Source: an uncultured Lachnospiraceae bacterium
GTDB lineage: Bacteria > Bacillota > Clostridia > Lachnospirales > Lachnospiraceae
Direction of reading: 5' to 3'
Length of the DNA stretch: 23,806 nucleotides
Assembly (NCBI GenBank): GCA_910576895.1
Contig: CAJTJZ010000048.1
Span: 1-23,806, forward strand
The notes under the pieces were generated by a model, which saw only the letters and a list, made by a program, of their open reading frames with translations, was not told the origin of the DNA and did not search any database. Positions 7,103 through 13,512 of this stretch are shown piece by piece; position 1 is the stretch's first letter, and each line of letters begins with the position of its first letter. The translations under genes were made by a program, and so were the position numbers.

Positions 7103-8989
7103 ATGTTTAATATTCAGGAAGAATTGAAAAAGCTTCCCGAAAAGCCGGGAGTTTATTTAATGCATAATGAAAAAGATGAAATTATTTATGTAGGAAAGGC
7201 TGTGGTACTAAAAAATCGTGTACGTCAGTATTTCCAGCCAAGTCGTAATGTATCAAAAAAAATTGAACGAATGATTTCTAATATTCATCATTTTGAATAT
7301 ATTATTACAGATTCTGAATTAGAAGCACTTGTATTAGAAAGCAATTTAATTAAGGAATATCAACCAAGATATAATACCATGTTAAAAGATGATAAAACAT
7401 ATCCTTATATTAAAGCAACGATTCAAGAGCCTTATCCACGATTATTGTTTTCAAGAAAAGAAAATAGAAGGCAGAAAGAAGAAAATAAAGTAAAATATTT
7501 TGGTCCTTATACAAGTGCAGGAGCATTAAAGGATACTTTGGAACTGATACGAAAAATATATCATATTCGTACTTGTAATCGTGTTTTACCAAGAGATATT
7601 GGTAAGGAACGACCATGCCTGTATTATGAGTTAAAGCAATGCCATGCACCTTGTCAGGGAAAGATTTCTATAGAAGATTATCAGGAAGAATTTAAACAGG
7701 CAATGGAATTTTTAAATGGGAATTTTGATGAAGTATTAGAACTTTTGGAAAAGAAAATGCTTATCGCATCAGAAAAGCTTAAATTTGAAGATGCAGCACA
7801 ATATCGGGATTTATTAAATAGTGTAAGACAAGTGGCACAAAAGCAAAAAATTACAAGTGAACAAACAGGAGATAGGGATATTCTTGCTGTTGCAAAAGCA
7901 GAAAAGGAAGCAGTTGTTCAGGTGTTTTTTATACGAGGGGGAAAACTTATTGGCAGGGAGCATTTTTATTTGACCAATGTGGAAGAAGAAACACGTGCTA
8001 TGCTTATGCAGTCATTTTTAAAACAATTTTATTCGGGAACACCTTATATTCCTTCTGAGATCCTTATGAAGGAAGAAATCGAAGAAAGAGAACTTTTAGA
8101 GGATTGGCTTAGTAAAAAACGAGGGCAAAAAGTGCATATTCATATCACGAAAAAAGGAGAAAAGGAACGGCTTGTAAATCTTGCAGAAAGAAATGCTTCT
8201 TTGGTGCTTCAAAAAGATGCAGAACGAGCAAAAAGGGAATTAGCAAAGACAAAAAATGCTATGCAAGAGATAGAAGCCCTTCTTGGAATTAAAAATTTGA
8301 ATCGTGTGGAATCTTTTGATATTTCTAATATTAATGGTTTTGAATCGGTGGGTTCTATGGTTGTTTTTGAGCAAGGACGATCGAAGAGGAATGATTATAG
8401 AAAATTTAAAATAAAATGGGTAGTAGGAGCAAACGATTATGCAAGTATGAAAGAAGTTTTAACAAGAAGATTTGTACATGGCATGGAGGAACGAAAGGAG
8501 CTAAAAGAAAAGGAATTAGATAATTCTTATGGAAAATTTACCCGTTTTCCTGATATTATTATGATGGATGGCGGAAAAGGGCAGGTGCATATTGCAGAAC
8601 AAGTTCTTTCAGAACTAAAATTAGAGATTCCTGTTTGTGGTATGGTAAAAGACGATAATCATAGAACAAGAGGACTTTATTTTCATGATAAAGAGTTGCC
8701 GATTGATACAAGAAGTGAGGCATTTCAGTTAATTACAAGGATTCAGGATGAAACACATCGCTTTGCAATTGAATATCACCGCAGGTTACGCAGTAAATCA
8801 CAAATTCATTCTATTTTAGATGATATTCAAGGAATTGGGCCAAAGAGAAGAAAAGCATTAAGAACACATTTTGAGTCAATAGAGGAAATAAAAAATGCAA
8901 AACTAGAAGAACTTTTAGAGATTCCGGGAATGAATCGGGCAGCCGCAGAATCTGTCTATGTTTTTTTTCATGGGAAAGATGAAAAATAA
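7103..8989 (+). CDS. uvrC: Excinuclease ABC subunit C
   Basis: A 628-residue UvrC, the dual-incision nuclease of nucleotide excision repair, acting with UvrA and UvrB on damaged DNA. The N-terminal GIY-YIG domain shows GVYLM (16-20) and IIYVGKA (27-33) for the 3' incision. A UVR motif, which binds UvrB, is in EKLKFEDAAQYRDLL at about residues 227-241. The RNase H-like domain for the 5' incision shows FDISNINGFESVGSMVVF and later MMDGGKGQV. The C-terminus carries helix-hairpin-helix segments (GIGPKRRKAL and IPGMNRAAAESV). An in-frame ATG exists at 7076, but GAGAGG at 7087-7092 fits the ATG at 7103, which also gives the normal N-terminus MFNIQEELKKLP. It lies just upstream of the hprK promoter. 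Confidence 0.96.
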   Translation: MFNIQEELKKLPEKPGVYLMHNEKDEIIYVGKAVVLKNRVRQYFQPSRNVSKKIERMISNIHHFEYIITDSELEALVLESNLIKEYQPRYNTMLKDDKTYPYIKATIQEPYPRLLFSRKENRRQKEENKVKYFGPYTSAGALKDTLELIRKIYHIRTCNRVLPRDIGKERPCLYYELKQCHAPCQGKISIEDYQEEFKQAMEFLNGNFDEVLELLEKKMLIASEKLKFEDAAQYRDLLNSVRQVAQKQKITSEQTGDRDILAVAKAEKEAVVQVFFIRGGKLIGREHFYLTNVEEETRAMLMQSFLKQFYSGTPYIPSEILMKEEIEERELLEDWLSKKRGQKVHIHITKKGEKERLVNLAERNASLVLQKDAERAKRELAKTKNAMQEIEALLGIKNLNRVESFDISNINGFESVGSMVVFEQGRSKRNDYRKFKIKWVVGANDYASMKEVLTRRFVHGMEERKELKEKELDNSYGKFTRFPDIIMMDGGKGQVHIAEQVLSELKLEIPVCGMVKDDNHRTRGLYFHDKELPIDTRSEAFQLITRIQDETHRFAIEYHRRLRSKSQIHSILDDIQGIGPKRRKALRTHFESIEEIKNAKLEELLEIPGMNRAAAESVYVFFHGKDEK

Positions 8990-9016
8990 TGAATTTATTA
9001 TTCAAAGAATCAATAG

Positions 9017-9045
9017 TTGAAGTGCTATCTAATTTATGATAAAAT
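9017..9045 (+). promoter_or_regulatory. Candidate promoter of the hprK-murB-rapZ-whiA-HPr operon
   Basis: TTGAAG (9017-9022) and TAAAAT (9040-9045) are exactly 17 bases apart in the 107-bp gap between uvrC and hprK. The octamer TGCTATCT occurs right after the -35 box (9023-9030) and again right after the -10 box (9048-9055), 25 bp apart; this could be an operator or chance. Confidence 0.6.
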
Positions 9046-9096
9046 AATGCTATCTTTTTTACAAGGAACGAAATTTATAAGAAAGGCGGAGTTACT

Positions 9097-10035
9097 ATGA
9101 CATATACCGTAGGGCTTGATAAGCTTATTGAGAAAATGGCAATGGAAAACTGCACACCTGATATTGATATTAGTCAAATTAAAATTTCGCAATCAGATGT
9201 AAATCGTCCTGCATTGCAGTTAGCTGGATTTTTTGATTATTTTGATTCGAATCGGATTCAGATTATTGGTTATGTAGAGTTTACCTATATGCAAAAAATG
9301 GGAAAAACTTATGAAAAAGAAATGATTCGGAAAATTATGGAGTTTAAAGTCCCTTGTATTGTATATTGCAGGGATATTGAGGTAGAAGAACATGTTTTAG
9401 TGAGTGCAAGAGAATATGGTGTACCGATTTTAAAAACCTCAAGAACAACAAGTGAATTTATGGCAGAGGTCATTCGTTGGCTCAATGTAGAGCTTGCCCC
9501 AAGAATTTCTATTCATGGCGTTTTAGTTGATGTATTTGGCGAAGGTGTATTAATTACAGGCGAGAGTGGAATTGGAAAAAGCGAAGCTGCTTTGGAATTA
9601 ATTAAAAGAGGACATCGTCTTGTCAGCGATGATGTTGTAGAGATTAAAAGAGTAAGTCAGCAAACATTAGTTGGAAGTGCACCAGATATGACACGTCATT
9701 TTATTGAACTGCGTGGTATTGGTATTATTAATGTAAAAACATTATTTGGTGTCGAAAGTGTAAAGAATGAACAAGGAATTGATCTTTGTATCCGATTAGA
9801 GGAATGGAACAAAGAACAAGAATATGATAGGCTTGGACTTGAGGAAAAATATACAGAATTTCTTGGAAATAAAGTAGTATGTCATTCTATTCCAATTCGT
9901 CCGGGCAGAAATATTGCTGTGATTGTAGAATCGGCAGCAGTTAATTTCCGTCAAAAGAAGATGGGATATAATGCAGCACAGGAGCTCTATAATCGTGTAA
10001 CAAGCAATCTGATGAAAGGACAAAGCGAGGATTAA
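9097..10035 (+). CDS. hprK: HPr(Ser) kinase/phosphorylase
   Basis: A 312-residue bifunctional enzyme that phosphorylates, and can dephosphorylate, Ser46 of HPr or Crh in response to metabolite levels; in low-GC Gram-positives this drives carbon catabolite repression through CcpA. The N-terminal domain (1-130) is followed by the kinase core: His140 in the ISIHGVLVDVFG block, Walker A GESGIGKS (155-162), catalytic SDD at 177-179, and the family signature ELRGIGIINVKTLFG (204-218). The C-terminus GRNIAVIVESAAVNFRQKKMG matches the hexamer contact region. GGCGGAG lies about 7 bases before the ATG. It is the first gene of a tight run, 7 bp ahead of murB, and its likely target is encoded four genes downstream. 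Confidence 0.97.
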   Translation: MTYTVGLDKLIEKMAMENCTPDIDISQIKISQSDVNRPALQLAGFFDYFDSNRIQIIGYVEFTYMQKMGKTYEKEMIRKIMEFKVPCIVYCRDIEVEEHVLVSAREYGVPILKTSRTTSEFMAEVIRWLNVELAPRISIHGVLVDVFGEGVLITGESGIGKSEAALELIKRGHRLVSDDVVEIKRVSQQTLVGSAPDMTRHFIELRGIGIINVKTLFGVESVKNEQGIDLCIRLEEWNKEQEYDRLGLEEKYTEFLGNKVVCHSIPIRPGRNIAVIVESAAVNFRQKKMGYNAAQELYNRVTSNLMKGQSED

Positions 10036-10042
10036 AGTAAGC

Positions 10043-11053
10043 ATGGCGGAAATATATCAGAAATCAGAAAAAGAAATGGTCGATGATTTTTTGGAAATTT
10101 TAAAAAATCCCCAAACGATCAAACAACAAGAGTTGTTATCTTTACATACAACTTTTCGGATTGGCGGACCAGCAGACTTTTTTTTAGAACCACAAACAGA
10201 AGAACAACTTCTTGCTATTATTGATTATTGTATGCAATGGAAGATTCCCTATGTTTTGCTTGGAAAAGGAAGTAATCTGCTTGTCAGTGATAGGGGATTT
10301 CGGGGCGTTGTGATTACATTAGAGAAATATTTTCGAGAAATAACAAGAAATGCGATTGTTTTTTCTGATGAAAAAGAAGCCTTTGATAAAAAAGAAGAAA
10401 ATGGAACTGTATGCAAAGTAACAGCAAAGGCAGGTATTTCACTCTCCAGACTTGCCGCTTATGCAGCAGAGCATTCCTTAGAGGGATTGGAATTTGCCTC
10501 TGGCATTCCCGGAACGCTTGGAGGTGCTGTTGTTATGAATGCAGGTGCTTATGATGGAGAAATTAGTAAAGTACTTGTAAATGCACGTATTTTATTTTCT
10601 GGGAATATAAGAAATTATTCTAATCAAGAACTACAGTTTGGATACCGCCATAGTATTTTAATGGAACAAAAAGGAATTGTATTATCTGCAGATTTTATCT
10701 TAAAAAAGGGAAACAGGGAAACGATTCGTGAGAAAATGGCAAATTTTAATCAAAGGCGGCGAGAAAAACAGCCTTTGGAATATCCAAGTGCAGGCAGCAC
10801 TTTTAAAAGACCAAAGGGTTATTTTGCAGGAAAATTGATAGAAGATGCTGGATTAAAGGGATATCGTGTTGGTGAAATGGAAGTATCAAAAAAGCATAGT
10901 GGTTTTGTAATTAATACAGGTCATGGCACAGCAAAACAGGCATTACAGTTAATTCGGGATGTGCAAAGAATTGTATTGGAAAAATATCATGTTATATTAG
11001 AACCTGAGGTACAACTGCTAGGATTTACAGAAGAGGAAATTAAAAAAAGATAG
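10043..11053 (+). CDS. murB: UDP-N-acetylmuramate dehydrogenase
   Basis: A 336-residue FAD enzyme that reduces enolpyruvyl-UDP-GlcNAc to UDP-MurNAc with NADPH, the second step of peptidoglycan precursor synthesis. FAD-binding motifs are clear: HTTFRIGGPADFF (35-47), LLGKGSNLLVSDRGF (72-86) and the FASGIPGTLGGAVVMNAGAY block (151-170). The general acid Ser252 lies in SAGSTFKRP, and the C-terminal EPEVQLLG supplies the conserved Glu. The short segment between AGST and the end, without the Tyr-loop insertion, marks the type II form found in Firmicutes. GCGAGGA precedes the ATG with a slightly long spacing and overlaps the end of hprK. The next gene, rapZ, starts 37 bp later. Confidence 0.97.
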   Translation: MAEIYQKSEKEMVDDFLEILKNPQTIKQQELLSLHTTFRIGGPADFFLEPQTEEQLLAIIDYCMQWKIPYVLLGKGSNLLVSDRGFRGVVITLEKYFREITRNAIVFSDEKEAFDKKEENGTVCKVTAKAGISLSRLAAYAAEHSLEGLEFASGIPGTLGGAVVMNAGAYDGEISKVLVNARILFSGNIRNYSNQELQFGYRHSILMEQKGIVLSADFILKKGNRETIREKMANFNQRRREKQPLEYPSAGSTFKRPKGYFAGKLIEDAGLKGYRVGEMEVSKKHSGFVINTGHGTAKQALQLIRDVQRIVLEKYHVILEPEVQLLGFTEEEIKKR

Positions 11054-11090
11054 AAAATAAACAATTTTATTTTATTGTGGAGGGTAAAAA

Positions 11091-12020
11091 ATGCGGTTTG
11101 TCATTGTAACTGGAATGTCAGGGGCAGGAAAAAGTTCTGTTATGAATATGTTGGAAGATATTGGTTATTTTTGTGTAGATAATCTTCCAGTGCCATTAAT
11201 TCCAAAGCTTGCTCAGTTAGCAGTTCTGCCAAGACAGGGAATTATAACAGCCGCTGCCGCAGAAGAAGAAGCTTCTTATATGAATGAAATTGCTCTTGGC
11301 GTTGATATTAGAACAGCTTCTGCATTTGAGGATGTTCCACAGGCATTAGAAATGATGAAAAAAACAGGGTATCAGTATGAATTATTGTTTTTAGATGCTT
11401 CTGATGATGTTTTAATTAAACGTTATAAAGAAACAAGAAGAACACATCCTTTAGCAAAACAAGGACGTATGGATAAGGGAATTGCCGAGGAGAGAGAAAA
11501 ACTCCAAATTCTAAAAGATCATGCAGATTATATTATTGATACAAGCAAACTTCTTGTAAGAGATTTAAAAGCAGAAATAGATAAAATTTTTGTGAAAAAT
11601 GAAACTTATAGTAATCTTGTGATTAGTATTGTATCTTTTGGTTTTAAATATGGCATTCCAACAGACTGTGATCTTGTGTTTGATGTTCGATTTTTGCCAA
11701 ATCCATATTATATTTCTGAACTTAAAATGAAAACAGGAAATGAAAAAGAAGTTTATGATTTTGTAATGCAAAGTAAAGAAGCAGAAATTTTTCTGGACAA
11801 GTTAGATGATATGGTAACATTTTTATTTCCAAATTATGTTCGGGAAGGGAAAAATCAGTTGGTAATTGGAATTGGCTGTACAGGAGGATGTCATCGTTCT
11901 GTTACTTTAGCAAATGCCTTATATCAAAGACTTCGTGACAGAGGTGGCTATAGTATTCGCAAAGAACATAGGGATATAGGAAAATGCGATCATAGTGTAA
12001 GGATAGAAGGAAAGGCATAA
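11091..12020 (+). CDS. rapZ: RNase adapter / nucleotide-binding protein RapZ (YvcJ)
   Basis: A 309-residue P-loop protein of the RapZ/YvcJ family. In E. coli it controls GlmS through small RNAs; in B. subtilis YvcJ hydrolyses nucleotides and affects competence. The role in Clostridia is less clear. Walker A GMSGAGKS is at 8-15, followed by YFCVDNLP (26-33). SFGFKYGIPTDCDLVFDVRFLPNPYY forms the conserved C-terminal domain start, and GIGCTGGCHRSVTLA is near the end. It is about 15-20 residues longer than YvcJ because of an Ala/Glu-rich insert at about residues 48-62 (ITAAAAEEEAS) before LGVDIR. GGAGGG lies 6 bases before the ATG. It ends 3 bp before whiA, so translation is likely coupled. The yvcK gene that separates these two in Bacillus is absent. 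Confidence 0.95.
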   Translation: MRFVIVTGMSGAGKSSVMNMLEDIGYFCVDNLPVPLIPKLAQLAVLPRQGIITAAAAEEEASYMNEIALGVDIRTASAFEDVPQALEMMKKTGYQYELLFLDASDDVLIKRYKETRRTHPLAKQGRMDKGIAEEREKLQILKDHADYIIDTSKLLVRDLKAEIDKIFVKNETYSNLVISIVSFGFKYGIPTDCDLVFDVRFLPNPYYISELKMKTGNEKEVYDFVMQSKEAEIFLDKLDDMVTFLFPNYVREGKNQLVIGIGCTGGCHRSVTLANALYQRLRDRGGYSIRKEHRDIGKCDHSVRIEGKA

Positions 12021-12023
12021 CGT

Positions 12024-13028
12024 ATGTCATTTTCGAGAAGGGTAAAAGAGGAATTAGGAAAAAAGCTGCCTGCTGCCAGACATTGTCAGCTTGCAGAACT
12101 TACAGCACTCATTAGTATGTGTGGCATAATTTGTATTAATGAGCAAAATGAATACTTAATAAAAATACGTACAGAAAATTTGATCGTAGCCAAAAAGTAT
12201 TTTGCTTTAATAAAAGCTGCATTCTCTATACAGTGTGAAGTAAGAATTAGCTGTCATAAATTAAGCCCATCATTTATTATAAAAAGAAAAGTAGAACAAA
12301 GAAAAACAGAATCTTTTGCAAAAAAAAGTTGTATGTTATATGAACTTATAGTAAAAGACGTGCAAGCTTCTGTAAGAATTTTAAAAGCAGCAAAACTTTT
12401 GGATGAAATGGGAGATATTAGAGAAGAATTATCACCTGCAAGAAATGTATTAATTCAAAATACCTGTTGTAAACGATCATTTTTACGAGGAATTTTTCTT
12501 GCTGGAGGTTCTATTACAAATCCAGAGAAATCCTATCATCTGGAAATTGTGACTCCCGCCTTAAAAAAAGCAGAACAGCTTTGTGAAATTATAAAAATAT
12601 TTGAAATTGAAGCAAGGATTGTAAAAAGAAAAAAATCCTATGTTGTTTATTTAAAAGATAGTTCACAAATTGTTGATTTTTTAAATGTTTGTGAAGCACA
12701 TCTTGCATTGCTTGATTTAGAGAATATTCGTATTAAAAAAGAAATACGAAATACAATTAATCGTCAGGTAAATTGTGAAACGGCAAATATTGGAAAGACA
12801 ATTCGTGCTTCTGTACGTCAGATAGATGATATTTGTTTGATACGTGATAGACGCAGACTAGAAAGTCTGCCTGAAAATTTAATTGAAATTGCAAAGCTTC
12901 GTCTGGAATATCCAGATGTTTCTTTAAAGGAATTAGGAAGCATGGCAAATCCACCGATTGGAAAATCAGGAGTAAACCACCGTTTGCGTAAGCTTTCTGA
13001 GATTGCAAAACAAATTAGGGAAGATTAG
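12024..13028 (+). CDS. whiA: DNA-binding protein WhiA
   Basis: A 334-residue WhiA, which binds DNA and is tied to sporulation and division in actinobacteria and to division and chromosome segregation in Bacillus. The N-terminus SFSRRVKEELGK and the split homing-endonuclease-like fold (LAGLIDADG type without catalytic function) are visible, with RGIFLAGGSITNPEKSYHLE at about 154-173. The C-terminal DNA-binding domain starts at ANIGKTIRASVRQIDDI and ends in a helix-turn-helix with LPENLIEIAKLRL and GKSGVNHRLRKL. The start follows the rapZ stop by only 3 bp, with GAAGGAAAGG inside the rapZ 3' end. The length matches the family. It is followed by the HPr-like gene, as whiA is followed by crh in B. 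subtilis. Confidence 0.96.
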   Translation: MSFSRRVKEELGKKLPAARHCQLAELTALISMCGIICINEQNEYLIKIRTENLIVAKKYFALIKAAFSIQCEVRISCHKLSPSFIIKRKVEQRKTESFAKKSCMLYELIVKDVQASVRILKAAKLLDEMGDIREELSPARNVLIQNTCCKRSFLRGIFLAGGSITNPEKSYHLEIVTPALKKAEQLCEIIKIFEIEARIVKRKKSYVVYLKDSSQIVDFLNVCEAHLALLDLENIRIKKEIRNTINRQVNCETANIGKTIRASVRQIDDICLIRDRRRLESLPENLIEIAKLRLEYPDVSLKELGSMANPPIGKSGVNHRLRKLSEIAKQIRED

Positions 13029-13046
13029 AAAGGAGCAGCATTTTTT

Positions 13047-13310
13047 ATGATGCAGAAAAATATTACAATTGGACTTCCAAAGGAACAAGAATCCATAGCA
13101 ATTGCTGTTACAGTTCAAAAAGCAAATAAATTTGAAAGTAAAATTTATATTGAATGTCAAGGAAATAAAGTGAATGCAAAAAGCATTGTGGGAATGATGA
13201 GTTTAGGTGCTATGAATGAAGATAATATTGCTATTTATGCAGATGGAGCTGATGAAGTGCAAGCAATCATGGAACTAGAGAAGTACTTGACAGGAGAAAC
13301 AGCAGAATAA
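13047..13310 (+). CDS. HPr-like protein lacking the active-site histidine (Crh-like)
   Basis: An 87-residue HPr-fold protein. The Ser46 region is intact: NKVNAKSIVGMMSLG, with Ser at residue 46, is the HprK target and CcpA-contact region, and ANKFESKIYIE before it is typical HPr. The phosphorylation loop is not. Where HPr has TGLHARPAA, this protein reads PKEQESIAIA, so residue 15 is Glu in place of His, and the neighbouring Arg and Pro are gone. It therefore should not accept phosphate from enzyme I or carry it to sugar permeases. B. subtilis Crh also lacks His15 (it has Gln) but keeps the rest of that loop, so this is a more diverged case. AGGAG at 13031-13035 fits the first of two adjacent ATGs. 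It is the last gene of the hprK operon. A Crh-like regulator is inferred, not proven. Confidence 0.85.
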   Translation: MMQKNITIGLPKEQESIAIAVTVQKANKFESKIYIECQGNKVNAKSIVGMMSLGAMNEDNIAIYADGADEVQAIMELEKYLTGETAE

Positions 13311-13325
13311 CTTGTTATATGTCAG

Positions 13326-13348
13326 GTCATACCCATGCGGGTTATGTC
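13326..13348 (+). repeat. Imperfect palindrome, copy 1
   Basis: GTCATACCC (13326-13334), four bases, then GGGTTATGTC (13339-13348). One extra T breaks the right arm compared with the two perfect copies that follow. Its last three bases are also the first three of copy 2, so the two palindromes are 20 bp apart start to start. Confidence 0.75.
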
Positions 13349-13390
13349 ATACCCATTCGGGTATGACAAGGTATGACAAAGTATGACAAG
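13346..13390 (+). repeat. Perfect palindrome, copy 2, running into three 10-bp repeats
   Basis: GTCATACCC (13346-13354), loop ATTC, GGGTATGAC (13359-13367): nine perfect pairs. The right arm begins a head-to-tail run of the decamer GTATGACAAG/A at 13361-13370, 13371-13380 and 13381-13390, followed by the degenerate ACAAGACAGG. The 10-bp period places each copy on the same face of the helix. Confidence 0.85.
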
Positions 13391-13400
13391 ACAAGACAGG

Positions 13401-13435
13401 GTCATACCCATACGGGTATGACAAGACATGACAAG
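13401..13435 (+). repeat. Perfect palindrome, copy 3, with decamer repeats
   Basis: GTCATACCC (13401-13409), loop ATAC, GGGTATGAC (13414-13422): nine perfect pairs. As in copy 2 the right arm starts a decamer, GTATGACAAG (13416-13425), followed by the variant ACATGACAAG (13426-13435). It ends directly at the operon terminator. Confidence 0.85.
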
Positions 13436-13437
13436 AG

Positions 13438-13475
13438 CTGTCGCATAGAGTCTTTCTCAATGCGGCAGTTTTTTT
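13438..13475 (+). terminator. Intrinsic terminator of the hprK operon
   Basis: CTGTCGCAT (13438-13446) pairs with ATGCGGCAG (13460-13468), with one G-U, and GAG/CTC extends the stem inside. Seven Ts follow (13469-13475). This is the clear end of the hprK-to-HPr transcript and separates it from dnaE. Confidence 0.88.
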
Positions 13476-13512
13476 ATAAGCAATTATACAAAAAATAAGG
13501 AGGAAAAATGCG

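Noticed and set aside
13047..13310. Ordinary PTS phosphocarrier HPr (ptsH)
   Set aside because: The protein lacks the active-site His and the surrounding GLHARP motif, so the usual name would mislead.
13326..13435. CRISPR array
   Set aside because: Units overlap or lie 20 and 55 bp apart with no unique spacers of regular length, and no cas gene is nearby.
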